This document shows positions 12,952 through 33,300 of a stretch of 64,000 nt of DNA, piece after piece. Source of the stretch: Anseranas semipalmata (lineage: Eukaryota; Chordata; Aves; Anseriformes; Anseranatidae); contig VXAA01000156.1 in NCBI GenBank assembly GCA_013399115.1, forward strand, positions 34,381 through 98,380. The letters run 5' to 3'. The notes beneath the pieces are model-generated. The model saw nothing but the letters and a program-made list of their open reading frames with translations. It searched no databases and was not told the origin of the DNA. Position numbers and translations under genes: made by a program. Within the stretch, counting starts at the first letter, position 1, and the number at the start of each line of letters is the position of its first letter.

Positions 12952-13379
12952 TGTTGTCGTTTAACCTGGCAGGCAGCTAAGCACCGCACAGCCATTTGCT
13001 CACTTCCCCCGACCCCCCAGTAAGATGGGGGAGAAAATCAGGGAAAAGAAAAAGGAAAAAAANAACCCTGCCAATTTTATTGTTAAGCATGATGCTACAT
13101 GGTATGGGACATCCCTGTGGCCAGTCTGGGTCAGTTGTCCTTGACCAGTCTGGGCCACCTGTCCTGGTTCTGTCCCCTCCCAGCTCCTTGTGTACCCCAG
13201 CCTCCTCGCTGGCAGGGCAGCACGAGAAGCTGAAAAGTCCTTGGCTCTGTGTGAGCACTGCTCTGCAACAACTGGAACATCGGTGTGTTATCAGCGTTGT
13301 TCTCATCCTAAATCTAAAACACAGCACCATACCAGCTACTAGGAAGAAAATTAACTCTATCCCAGCTGAAACCAGGACA
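12952..13379 (-). mobile_element. Solo LTR, same avian ERVL-type family, with 5-bp target duplication
   Basis: This 428-bp element has TG...CA ends and the exact target duplication GTATT at 12947-12951 and 13380-13384. Its sense strand (minus) begins TGTCCTGGTTTCAGCTGGGA, the well-known start of a family common in bird genomes, and ends in TAAACGACAACA. AATAAA is at 13081-13076. It contains one N at 13063. A tandem duplication of the 'GTCAGTCTGGGTCAG'-like segment near 13118-13155 makes it slightly irregular. No internal retroviral genes are nearby, so it is a solo LTR. The overlapping open frames in both directions result from low stop density and the neighbouring CTTTTT repeat. Confidence 0.92.
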
Positions 13380-13380
13380 G

Positions 13381-13540
13381 TATTTTCTTTTTCTTTTTCT
13401 TTTTCTTTTTCTTTTTCTTTTTCTTTTTCTTTTTCTTTTTCTTTTTCTTTTTCTTTTTCTTTTTTTTTCTTTTTCTTTTTTTCTTTTTCTTTTTTTCTTT
13501 TTCTTTTTCTTTTTTCTTCTTTTTCTTCTTTTTCTGTTCT
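13381..13540 (+). repeat. (CTTTTT)n polypyrimidine microsatellite
   Basis: About 160 bp of CTTTTT units with a few slips start directly at the right target duplication of the solo LTR. A less regular pyrimidine tract (12,884-12,930) lies left of the LTR, so the LTR inserted in a polypyrimidine region. The 60-residue Lys/Glu and Phe/Ser frames here are artefacts. Confidence 0.97.
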
Positions 13541-13886
13541 CCAGGATCTCAAGGATTAGCAGGTGAGGTCAGAAAATCACTACCACTTTCCTTTCTGTAA
13601 GACTTTTTTCTGTATGAACTAGAATTAGTGCTGTCCTTTCAATTGATGGTATAAGCAGGCATAATTCCTCCCTCACCTCCACAGTCCTTTGGAATAGGTA
13701 CAGTCTTAGCAGACTTTGAAAAGTTTGGGTAACTAGGGCCTCATTAGCTAAAGGCTTTGCCATATAGTACTAAAAGATGCTTTGTATAAGGTTAAAAACA
13801 CAGGAGGTACACATCCACATGAGCTTTAATGGGTAAGAGACACAGTCCAGACAGTTATGTTTAGCAACAGGTAAGGATTGAACATC

Positions 13887-13964
13887 AGGAATAAGTTCTT
13901 TACTGTGCGGGTGACTGACCTCGAGAGGTCCCTTCCAACCTAGGCCATTCTGTGAATCTGTGAA
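13887..13964 (+). mobile_element. CR1 LINE 3' end with internal deletion
   Basis: AATAAGTTCTTTACTGTGCG is followed directly by GAGAGGTCCCTTCCAACCTA and ATTCTGTGAATCTGTGAA. The roughly 100-150 bp that normally separate these two blocks in CR1 are missing. Confidence 0.88.
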
Positions 13965-16900
13965 CATGTAGCTGTAGCGGGGTTTCCTTGCATCCTGACT
14001 TCACCAAAAGACATCTTCCATTTCTGGCAGTGCATTCAACACTGTGGATGAATTCAGCATAAGCCCAAGCCCATCACTTTGAACCGCCTTGGCGAAAAGC
14101 AATCATCTTAATCTCCCAACTGATGAAGTTTGTTACTAACAGGAAGAAGACAAGAGTCAGTATCGCAACTGATACAGCAGATTCAGGCTTCAGAGAGATT
14201 ACAGTAAGGTCTTCAATCTGCTTGTTTCAGACGTGCCATAATAGATGAAGGTAGTAAAGAACAGCTTTATGAGATCGGCATTATTGACACAAGAGTTTCT
14301 CATGATTTTAACCAACAGAATCTTACTGAAGTCAGAGGGAACAAGGCATGGAGCTGTGCTGTAAGGAAGGACTTTGCTGAAGACAGTGAGTATTGTTTGT
14401 CTTGCAGAGCTAGTAGATTTGGCTGTTCAGTTTTCTGCAGCAAGATTTCACACAGGTGTGAACTTCACTAAAGATAAAGCACTCTCTGCTGTGTTTACAG
14501 GGAGTATTAACTTCCTATCAGGTACAGCAATGGTTTTAAGAAGTGCACAAATGACAGCTGTGCACCAACTCCTTCCATCCAGATGTCAAAAGGTCCTTCT
14601 AAGAAGAGCTTTGCATGCTGTGCCTAATACAGTTGAGTCTTTACTAGAAAAATCAGAGCTGAAAGGACCTATGCCCCATACACATTTTCACAAACCACCT
14701 CCCTTCAACCATACCCACAAAACATTAATAATAATTTGATCAGATAGGCATGGAATGTTTTTAGTAGATTCCAGACAAATAAATTCACTTCCAGCCACAA
14801 ATTTCAGTTATATATATGTCCTACAAATTTGATAAAATCATTACTAATCAGAGTCATATACCATAGGCTAAAGAAATATGACAGGATGAAATTATATGAT
14901 TAATAATTTCCCTTACAGTAAGATTTGATTCAGAGAGGGGAAAAAAATCCGCTGTATTTAGCTGCCTCGTGTTGCGCTGAAAAATACAGTCACTTTCCTA
15001 ATGTTTTTGGTCTAAAGAAAGTGAATGCCATAGGTTTTACAATGTTTCAGATGTAGCCATCAATAAGAACAATGTTGAGGGCCATAATCAATAAGTTTAC
15101 AAGGCTGCAGTCATAAGCCACCTGGAAATCCATTTTGATTTAATCAGCTTTCCCATTTTTCAGGTAAAATAGAGCACTTTTGGATCATATCCAAGCAATG
15201 AAGACACAGTAATGGCTCAGTACAGTTTGCAGTCTTCACAATTTTTAATTCAAGATGGTATTTTAGCAAAGATTAACATTTGTTTTCCCCCATCTTGTGT
15301 ACTCCATTCCTCCCCCTTTTTTGGTATGGCAATGAAAACTGTGTTCTCCCTACTTAAGACTGGCTTATGAAATCCATATCTCTGTGGATACTACGCAGCA
15401 ACTTAAATGTGTGAAATATGCCTATGTGGTAAAAGCTACTTTTTTTGCTGAAATTATATTCTGCCACAGCAAAAAGACATTTCACAAAGTAAAATACTAT
15501 GGAATGATCTTCAGCATTTTCTGAAAAGGGGAAACATTATTTTAATTTAATTTAATTTAATTTTAACTTTATTTTAATTTATTTATTTTTCCAGTGTAGC
15601 ACTTCTTTCTTGAGCATAATTACCCTGGTCCAGTGCTTGAGGTGTTAAGTATCCAAACTGACTAACTAAACAGCATGAGAAGCTGCAGCTGGGGCAACCA
15701 CTGAGAATTGGATTCAGGTTTGTACAGGCATGTCACAGAGATGCTTGTTTGCATTTCTAGCAATGTATAAAGATAATTCTTTACAAGAGAAGCCTGCATT
15801 TCACTTATTTTTGCTTACCTTTAAAGTCCATATGTATTAGACAAAGCTGTGAGAACAGAGATAAAATTTGTGTATCTGAAATACTGAGGATATTTGTTAT
15901 GCCAAGCAATACTTTAGTTAACAGATCGAATAACTCTTCCTCTCTTTCTCTTGGTCTCAGGCACTTCCTTGGGGAGAGTCAAAGGAGGCTCAGAATGGTT
16001 GATCCATGTGTGTCTTTCCTCTTGCCTACGTATATTTTTACCCTGCCTTTGGAAAAAGTCATTAGAAATAATTTAACTATTTTGTGGAACTACCATATTT
16101 ACATTCTTTCCTTAAACAAGCCGCATCTTTGTATGATGAGCCCATGGTGAGTGTATTTTTCTATCAGTCATAGATCTACACAGTCCTTTACTGAACACTT
16201 CCTAGAAGAATTTCACAGAATGTAGGAGGGTGATATGGTCAATGAACCTCTAGTTTGAAGTCTAATTCTTTGATTTTATCACATTTGAGTGTAATTCAGC
16301 ATTTTATTTACCTGCAGTCATACAGTGATTTGGATTGGATAATGTTACTATTAGGCACATTGCCCACACGTAGTTATGTAGATGGTGGTAACCTATTAAA
16401 TTACTAGCAAGACATCAAGGTGATACAGTGGAAACTACTTTGTCAAACCTACAGGGACTTAATTAAACCTCTGTACTCCAAATCCTGCAGTTCTCTAAAT
16501 GAGGAGTTGCTGGCTATATAGTGTTATTGCTTTTTGTGAAATAAGGAGTAAATGAAAACACCACAACACACTTTTTAACTGTATTTCTCCTGTAATACCA
16601 TAGTTACTTTAAAATCTTTTCCAATATCCTTTTCTATGAGAATATTGCTCTAGTTACCATAGGGATGTTGCTGACTTTGAAGAAATGATGAATTCACTCC
16701 ATCAATATGTAGTTTGAAGTAAAGATAATGAAGGACAAAGGTATGTAGCAGTTTCTTTCAGATGTCTTCAGGCTGATGACATACTCTTCCATTTTAGAGT
16801 TGTTCAACCAGCTCAAAATTTCACAGTCAAAACTGAAACAATTTCTCACAATTGACTAGCATCAGAACTAAGCCATCTATTCATATATTTCTATATTTAC

Positions 16901-17889
16901 TCATGCCCTGATGGCTCATCAAAGACTATCTATGCATCTTCTTTGATTCTGGATTCCAACTGTTCCATTTTCTTTGGACCTCGGTTCTAAGAAACATAAT
17001 TCAGAAGGTTGCCTCATATCTCTAGAAATTGCATTGCCTCATATGACAGTGTCTTTGAACATGTTTTTGACCTCGGTTTTGACTCTGTTAATACTAAGTT
17101 TTTTCCCTCCACAATTACTGCTTTTACATTTTTCCTAAAGACAAATGGAAGACTTTTCTGTTTCCTTTTCATTCACTTCATTGGTGTCTTTGGTCCTAGA
17201 TGGTTTACACCATGGATTGCTTCCTCGTCTCTATTCTTCTAATATTTTATTTTTCTCCATTAAATAATACCCTCTCTGCTATTTTTTGAATCAATCATAT
17301 TCACAATGATTGTCTTAATATTTGGCTTCATGTTCCAGTTTCACACTGCAGATATTCTGAGGAAAAAGCTGCAAAGAGAGGGGTGAGAGTTGAAATGTTT
17401 TCTCCCAGCTGATGCTTATTTTACCGATGTGAGAGTGAGACAACTGCTAACATCTTAATACGAAGGTTTAGAGCCCATAGGTCAAAGGACTGAAGAACAG
17501 GAGACTAACAGCCTTTCTCAGCATACTTTGCTACATCCTGCCCTCTAAAATCAATTTTTTATTGCACTGAACTACCTGGTGAGGACACAGCCTCCAGCAT
17601 ACTCAGTGAGCTCTGCTGCTGAGGTAGGTTCCTCAACACTCGGAAGTTCTGGTATGTGGTTTAGTTCAAAATTTTTTCCTCCTTCTGTTCTCCACTTTAA
17701 TGAGGAGATTAAACCCACAATTTGTGAAGCATCGGCCAAAGGGAAAGTTAACATAATGTGTTGATGACAGTCATACTTCCCTTGGGACAGACTGTACTGA
17801 GAGTTCCTTTTCCTCCATTCCAGTCTTTCCATTTATTTCCACTAACTTGGCAGAAATCTGTTCTATCCTCCCAAATGCAAAACACTAAA
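13965..17889. other. Intergenic DNA, nothing recognised
   Basis: The longest frame (14,374-14,739, plus, 121 codons) has ordinary composition and no recognised motif. No repeat beyond the TTTAA tract was found. Confidence 0.55.
15540..15590 (+). repeat. (TTTAA)n/(TTTA)n repeat
   Basis: Four TTTAA units followed by degenerate TTTTAA and TTTA units. Confidence 0.9.
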
Positions 17890-18017
17890 AGTTCAGTGAA
17901 GTTACAAAGTGGAAAATTAGAAACACATATATGGGAATATTTTTTTTTCATATGGCTCATAGAATTGTGGAATTTACTGCCCAAGTAATGTTCCTGGTGT
18001 CCAAATTCATCAAGATC
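17890..18017 (+). mobile_element. Possible short ancient CR1/L3-like 3' fragment
   Basis: The stretch with GTGGAAAATTAGAAACACAT and ATTGTGGAATTTACTGCCCA matches the order of the L3/CR1 segment just upstream of its 3' end. It is followed directly by a 55-bp A-run. The similarity is short and by eye only. Confidence 0.35.
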
Positions 18018-18027
18018 AAAAAAAAAA

Positions 18028-18072
<45 letters not shown>
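18018..18072 (+). repeat. A-run (55 bp)
   Basis: A nearly pure A tract with one C, the longest homopolymer in the window. No processed pseudogene could be recognised upstream. Confidence 0.97.
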
Positions 18073-18074
<2 letters not shown>

Positions 18075-20902
18075 AAGGAAGTGAATTTCTGTACGAATAA
18101 CCATTATTTGAAGCAAGTAACACAACAGAAAATCTCAAGCTTCATTCTGGTAAAGATACAGATGAATCTTAACACTGTGGAAAATCATTTCATTTCTTCT
18201 TAATATGAAGTTTTTTGCAACTTTTTTTTCTGATTTATCTAGTTTGGCTTCTGCTGCAAACAATTTTTTGGAATATATGCAACATGAATTTGATTCTGGG
18301 CAGAGGTTTCTATGGTTTAACTGCAGCATTCTTTAGAAAGAAATCTAATCCAAGTGAGGAATGAACATCTCAGCTTTTTCTGATCTTTATTTGTAGAAGG
18401 CAAATGCCAACTTTCACAGACGTTAGATTGCATTCTGAAATTATTCCTGTTCCAATGCAATGAATTTTCACCTAAATACATTCAACAGAACTCCTGTTTA
18501 TCTTTGCAACCTCAAAGTCCTATCAGGATGAATCCCATCAGAGTTCCAGTAAAATGTAAAATCTAGTTCACTTGTGATGCAGAAAGGGGTTTAAGTTCCA
18601 GTACAACATCTCATAGATCACTAACTCCATCTTGCTGCACTTACCCTATTTTCCAACAGCAAAAACTTGGTCGTGAAGTTTTTCCTTTATTCCTTGGAGG
18701 CTGGAATTCCTCTGAGGATATGGCTAAAGCACATGTTCTATATTAAAAGAAAAATAAATGTATCCTTAAAATTAAGCTAGTGCTTATTTTCTATGCTTTA
18801 TGAAAATTAATTAAGCATCTACTAAAGTATTTCTTGGGATTGAAGTCTGCTTGTTGAGTTAGAGGATAGTTTTTTTTTTTTTTTTTTTTGATTAGTCTTT
18901 AACAGTCCTCTTAATACAAACACAGATGGAGCAGTCAAATGTCCTGATTGCTCACATGTCCTCATGATCTGTAGCCAGGATCTGGTATGGATTTTTTTAG
19001 TTCAGTCAAAACAGGACTTCATCTGGAAAGCAGCACATGGAAGGAAGGGAAAGGATCCAAGTTTTTAATCTTTTTTTTTTTTCCTGAACAGATGTTGTTG
19101 AGATGATTGAGCTACGCAGCCACAAATCCAACCAAAAAGTGGATAAAGAAATATATACAAACATATGTTGATATTTGGTATATGGTTCAGGAGGCAGACT
19201 ACAGTCATCTATGGCTGCTATGAATATCCACCTCTCACATGATGGAGATGACAAGATTTTTGTGATTACTATGCCTGAACAATTTAATTGTGTGTACACT
19301 TTTGACTTCTCATTCAGTCAAGAGAAAAGCTAATCACAATAGTGATACTTCTTTTAATAACTATCAACTGATTCAACACAGGACCAAGAAATTGGTCAAC
19401 AGCAAGCAATAAAGTATGTGGAATAGAATTTTACTAAAAGGAAGGTAAGGTTATCACACATGGCTTGGGTTCACAGATTGCAGTCTGGGGCAATAAGCTC
19501 ATTGAAAGCTGTCAGGTGGGATATTTAAATGCGCATAAGAATAATTGTGTGGGACACAATTTACTCTTGAGTTAAGAAGCGAAAATTTTCTGACTAAATT
19601 CTCAGCATAAGATGAACTTACTAAAATAGGATCGAAGGGTCTACTGATCTCATGGTTGTCATGATGAAGTAATTCTGATTTTGTGGTATTTTATATTTAT
19701 TAACCTCTACATTAAAAAAAAAAAAAAAGATTTTGATGGCAGTTCCTTCAAAGTAAACTGTAAATGAGACATGCCTCATTTTTATTTATTTTTAACACTC
19801 CACAGTTAAATTAACTATATGCCAAGCTTTGAAAAAGCTAATTACAGCTTATTAAAGCTTGTTCTACGTAGTAACTTCCCTGTTGGTATTCAGTCATTAT
19901 GAATGAAGGGGATCCCATCAGGCACCTGTTTTACACTTGAAAGTTCAGAATTATTGCTCTACAGTAACACTTTGTGTTATGTAACATAAGTAAATGAAGG
20001 AATTATATAGCAATATTTCTGTTATCTTGTATGGAAAGACCAGAAATGGAATTTATTTTGGATGGGATGGTTTGTTGTCACTGTGTAAATATCCATGGGT
20101 TTAAAGAAATTATATAATATGTAAAATATCTACATTGAAACGGTATTTACCCTTTTTTAAAAAAATGTTTCCAGATCCTTGGATGAAAAGCATTAAGCTG
20201 CAAAACATTATACTATATGTGCTAAACATTTTCTCCTAGTACCATCTAGCTCATATTTGACTGACCATATGGAATAAAATTCTCTTAATTTTTTGAGGTA
20301 TGAACAGACCACAGCAACAGAAAACTGTAACAGTCTATGTAAAAGGTGTAAAAGTAATTGATTTTTATTTTTATTTTTTTAATTTTGGAGGGAAAAAAAA
20401 AAAGAACATCAGGAAAGTCATGATGAGTATTGAAGCACTGAAGCACCTATGAGGCATTTATTTTTGTTCCTGGCCAAAAAACCTTCCATGTAAAACAATA
20501 AACACCAAAATTGCCTGGAAAAGGATTTGTGAGGAAGACCACAAATAAACAGATGATATTAAAAAAAAAAAAAAAAGAGTTCAAATTTTTTTATTTGACC
20601 TACTTCACACTCATTGTTTTTATGGAGACTGATATTTTACCAGGATTTTGGAGTACCTTATGGACAATCAATCAGAAATTTATTTTTTAAATGCTGAATA
20701 CTATCATTCATTTTATAAAAGTCATAAACCTGTACACCATATCTTTATTTAGACAAAGAAAAGTAAAAGACATTGCTTCCACCATGGCATATATGTACTT
20801 TTGGATTCTACGAAAACCTGTCTACAGGTCCAACAATTTCTGAAGAGGGCCTTACCCTTGCCTTGACGAAATGCCAGAAACAGACAGAGGTAATAAGGAA
20901 AG
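18073..20902. other. Intergenic DNA downstream of PUDP
   Basis: AT-rich DNA with T- and A-runs (18,871-18,889; 19,714-19,728; 20,562-20,576). A minus-strand AATAAA at 20,749-20,744 is a possible but unsupported PUDP poly(A) signal. Confidence 0.5.
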
Positions 20903-21242
20903 ATCACAGAATCACAGAATCATTTAGGTTGGAAAAGACCTCCAAGATCATCCAGTCCAACCTATAACCTAACACTAACATGTCCTCGACTAAACCACAT
21001 CACTAAGCTCTACATCTAAACATCTTCTGAATACCTCCAGGGATGGTGACTCAACCACTTCCCTGGGCAGCCTGTTCCAATGCCTCACAACCCTTTCAGT
21101 GAAGAAGTTTTTCCTAATATCTAACCTAAACCTCCCCTGGTGCAACTTTAGCCTGTTCCCCTTTGTCCTATCACCTGGCATGTGGGAGAAGAGACCAATC
21201 CCCACGTCGCTACAGCCTCCTTTAAGGTACTTGTATAGAGAA
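20903..21242 (-). mobile_element. CR1 LINE 3' fragment
   Basis: It contains TCACAGAATCACAGAATCAT, GGTTGGAAAAGACCTCCAAG, CCCTGGGCAGCCTGTTCCAA and CTCCTTTAAGGTACTTGTA. It is a 5'-truncated CR1 of a fairly young subfamily. It sits downstream of the PUDP stop on the same strand as the gene, so it may lie in or just past the 3' UTR. Confidence 0.95.
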
Positions 21243-21623
21243 AGATGACAACATAAACATTTTATGGAAATTACAGTATTAAGTATTTAAATCAACCAAA
21301 ACTACAATTTCTATATTTTGAAAATAGATTTCAAAACTGTCTCCAGGGAACATAGTAAAAAAAAGTCTCAAGAAAGAGCAGAAAATTAAGGATGGCCTAC
21401 AGAAAGCTATTCAGATATGAAGGAGTTAAAGCCCTAACTTTATCAGGATTAAAACAGGGAGATAGGATGGGTTAATTTTAGCAGAATGAATGGGAAGGCT
21501 ACTTGGCAACATGGAAAACAGGAAGAATATAAGGAAAGAAGGAAGATGCAAAGCACTTTGGTTAAGTAATCAGATCACGTAACCTTGCATACCTCTAGCA
21601 GGCATTTCCATGTCCGAAAAGAT

Positions 21624-21692
21624 AATCACAGAATTACAGAATAATGGAGGTTGTAAGGGATCTCTGGAAGTTGTCTCATTAAACCCCCAAGG
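21624..21692 (-). mobile_element. CR1 LINE 3' fragment (very short, old)
   Basis: AATCACAGAATTACAGAATA followed by GGAGGTTGTAAGGGATCTC is a diverged CR1 3' end of about 70 bp. Confidence 0.75.
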
Positions 21693-22237
21693 AGAAAATC
21701 AAAGAACACAAAGTGGAAGAAAACCCTGACAAATAACTGCAAAAAATGACAAGAGGATACAAAGGGAAATAGACAGGCAAGTACAGGATGAGGAAATGGA
21801 TAAACATGTTGATAGCGATAACTGTATCAAAAAAAATGTAATGGGATAAAAGCCAATCCAAAACAGATTTCTGGTTAAGAGCTAAACAGTAAGCCATTCA
21901 AGTAGAAACAGAACAAGAAGCTTCCAATGCAGTTACAATAAATTGTCTAAATAGTTTCATAATATTCCCAGAAAACATTATGATCTACAGAGAACAAGGC
22001 TGGATTCACTCCACAAGACAAAACGCTGCTTTAACTTAGCATTTACCATGAGGGCAAATAAGTAATATTCAAGTCAACTTTCAACGGCTGGAAGACCGTG
22101 GACGACTTGGTGTTAACAGAATTTTTGTGCTCTAGCTTTAAGAAAGAGAGACAAAGCAAAACAATTATAAAACCTTAACAAGATTTCATTCCACTTTCGT
22201 GAACTCCAGTCAGGCTTATGTGCATAGACACTAGGCA
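21693..22237 (-). other. PUDP: Probable start of PUDP 3' UTR
   Basis: Non-coding sequence directly after the PUDP stop on the minus strand. It must begin the 3' UTR because the stop lies within the last exon. No AATAAA or ATTAAA on the minus strand is seen within it, so its end is not defined. Confidence 0.55.
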
Positions 22238-30100
<7,863 letters not shown>

Positions 30101-30395
30101 TCAGAATTGTAGACTGATTTCCACCGGAAGGGATCTCAGGAGGCCATTCAGTCACAGTTCCTACCCAGAGCACATCCAGATACAGCAGGCTGCTCAGGGC
30201 CTCGACTGGCTGAGTTCTGAGTATCTCCAAGGATGGAGACCCCCCATACTTTCTGGGCAACCTGTTCCCCATTTCCCCACCCTATGGTGAACATTGTTTT
30301 CCTGGTATCTAGCACAAACTTCCTGTGCTCCAGCTTGTGCCTGTTGCCTACTGTGCTACCACTTTGCACCTCTGACAAGAGTCTGGCCCCACCTC
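30101..30395 (-). mobile_element. CR1 LINE 3' fragment (older)
   Basis: It contains GAAGGGATCTCAGGAGGCCA, CTGGGCAACCTGTTCCCCAT and CCTGTGCTCCAGCTTGTGCC in CR1 order, with the 3' terminal repeats decayed. It is intronic and on the gene's strand. Confidence 0.9.
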
Positions 30396-33300
30396 ATGAA
30401 CAAACATGTCAGAGATATGAACCAGGTACATTCAAAGGAGAAGTCATTTTGATGAATCCAAATTCTAAGCCTCAAGCTGAAACTGGAAGTAGGTATCAAA
30501 ACTATTTCCTGACAACCTTTTGTCCCAGTGAGCGCCTACAGACTCACAGCCGCTGCGCAGCAAGCAGATAATGGCAGCTACGCGGCCTGTTTTGTGTAAC
30601 TGGACAACACCACGTGCCTACAGCAAACCTAGCCGGAGCTGCAGTGGGCAGCATGGAGCAATCCAATTTTTTCAAGGTGCATACTTTTTGGCAATAATTT
30701 ATTCTTATCATATGATTTATCCTTGTTCAGTGTTTTTTTCCTGCACAGGAAGACCAGCTTGCATACTGAAATATACCTTAATAGGATTTAATTATCATCT
30801 ATAATGTTTAATTATTGTACTGTTGTTGACAGAAGTGTTAATAATGACAGATGTCTACCACATACACTTCAGACATGAAGTCGTTTCCTACTTTCTTCAG
30901 TAAAGAAAGGAAGAGTGAGAAGAGGAATTCACATTTAAACAGGTTTTCACTGGGAGTGAAAAAAGTCACGGAAAATATATTTTTTTAATTTTCAGAACTA
31001 CCTTTGCATTGAATCATACACCACACAGTGGCACTGGTCTAGAATGACTTGGCAAGATGTATCTGTGTTACCTTTTAATTCTTCATAATCAGGAAAAACA
31101 ATTCTCTTTCAAACTTCACACGGCTGAAAGTTATCCTTTAGAGAATATTTCAGCCTAATAGCATAAAGCTTCAACCATGAAGCTGCAGAATAGCACCTTT
31201 AAGTAAACTAAACAAAACACTAACAAAATTTTAATTATAATTATCCACACATTTCAACTACAGGAAACAAATACTTATCTTAAAAATGGCAATTGTCTGT
31301 TCTGAATATGTATTTTCTAAGACAAAGGTGTACAACAGAGTACAAAAATAAAACAAGTTAGAAAAATTATTAACTCCTAATTTGTTGGATTCCAGAAAAC
31401 ACCTGAACTGAATCTTAAAGACCTTCTGTTGGAAATTGGATTTTATAAGTTTTTGAAGGAAAAATGAAACCAAATTTTAATGACATTGCCTGGAAGAATA
31501 ACACGATAGCACTGCCTTCACAACAAACAAGAGAATGAAACCAGGAAATCAAAAGCTGGTTTTACTCCAGCACAAACTAAAACCAGGAATAACTCCCAGA
31601 GTCTTAAAAAATGCAGTATGTTGGTGAGAGTCACACACTTCACAAGAAGGACAAAGAAATGGAAGAACCAAGGAAGAGGAGTAAACTTAATATAATCAGC
31701 ACCAGGAAGATCCATTAGAATGTGAAATAAACACAGTATTTAAAAAAAAAAAAAAAAGGGGGGGAATAAATTAGCATCATACAGAGATATAACCCTGTAA
31801 AGCTTCATATTTTGAAACACGGTAGTATGAAGATTTGACTCTGGGTCATTTGGGGAGATATTTGCTAAAACAGAATTACTTCAATGTTTTCTTTTGAACT
31901 CACTGATCTTCAAAGTACTATTTCCACTAAAATATGAACTTGTAAATAGTAACAGTATTAAGAGAAATTGTTTGTTATAAAAATAGACTGTTACCTCTAT
32001 GCAAAGGATAATATATGCTTCAGTTAAATGTATTTCTATCATATGCAACTAAATTCCATGTACATGTTTAAGACAAAAGCAAAGGTGACCAAATTAGACA
32101 ATTTTTTCCTATTGAGGCTCCTAACCTTTCGAGGAGGTAGTTTCGAAAGTAGCCAAGCCAAACTAATGGTTTGCTGCCAATGAAAGGTAGAGATGTTCCT
32201 TCCTTGTCTATTTTAGTCTCCTGGTAACCAGGACGTTTGCATCTGTTTCCAAGTGATGAATGTTGTGTTTGTGTGCCCTTCTGTGAATCAACTCTGTACC
32301 CTAACAGAAAATTACTTTCATGTTAAGCTCATAAATTAGAGAACAACCACATAATACCTGGGAGGGAATAGGAAGACTGAAGTGGAATGTAAGTCACCCT
32401 TTTTGGGCAGTGTTTAACTCACAGCGGGGTTCATCATATCCTTCCAAACTACAGTCCTACTCCTGGCATGCCTTCCATTTGCCTAAAGCACTCCATATGT
32501 GGAAAAGCACAAAACGGCTGTATAAAATTTTGCAGAACCTGCTCTTTCAACCCAAGCTCAACTCTGGGCATGGTACTATGGTTATGAAAACCACAATTCC
32601 AAACTTATTTTGCCACAGAAATCTAAAAATATCAATCTGAAATGAAATGCCTCATTGCATTGATAATCAGATCTATTTAAGTAACTGCCCTCAAGATTTC
32701 AAAAGATGATTTCTCAACCTGTTGGTTAGCAAAGCTGTTCTGACTGTGCAGGCAAACAAAGTTCAGAACACTCTGAACTCGAAATTTCTTAGAACATGTT
32801 CCCTATCCGAGAAACTATTCCTGTGTGCTAGTGTGCTAAATACAGTATTTTGAAAAAAAAAAAAAAAAGTGTACAGCAAGATCTACTGTATCAATATAAT
32901 TATTATTGGGAAAAATGTATTAGGAAGAGAAAAGTTATAAAAAAATGTTAAAATAAATTTTTAAGGGTTCAGTAGAGAAGCAGCATCTTTCACATTAATC
33001 TCTACCTTGTTTTTATCAGCTTACTTTATTTTATTTAGGGAAGCAATAATTACCCAGGTATTTCAAGCTATGAGAACTGTTAGATGCAAAACCAATGAAT
33101 ATCAAGCAGTCTCATGTAAATCAATCATCAAAACAGACTAGTTCTCTATTTTTCTACTGTAAACTCCAAGTTCAAATGTTTCTATAAATATGAAAATTAA
33201 TACATTCTTAAAAAGAATTAAAATGTAGAAAGCTATTTCACAGAATCATAGAATGGTTTAGGTTGGAAGGGACCTTAAAGATCACCCAGTTCCAACCCCC

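Noticed and set aside
8692..13379. A full-length provirus bounded by the two minus-strand LTRs
   Set aside because: Each LTR has its own exact target duplication (CCACC and GTATT), and no gag, pol or env-like sequence lies between them.
12977..13559. About 190-codon open frames on both strands
   Set aside because: They cross the solo LTR, its target duplication and the CTTTTT microsatellite; the Lys/Glu and Phe/Ser runs are translated repeat.
14374..14739. 121-codon plus-strand frame
   Set aside because: No family recognised; isolated, with no CpG-rich promoter or splice partners.
16211..16280. Possible CR1 3' end (TTTCACAGAATGTAGGAGG)
   Set aside because: Only about 10 bases agree with the CR1 terminus and the following sequence does not continue the match.
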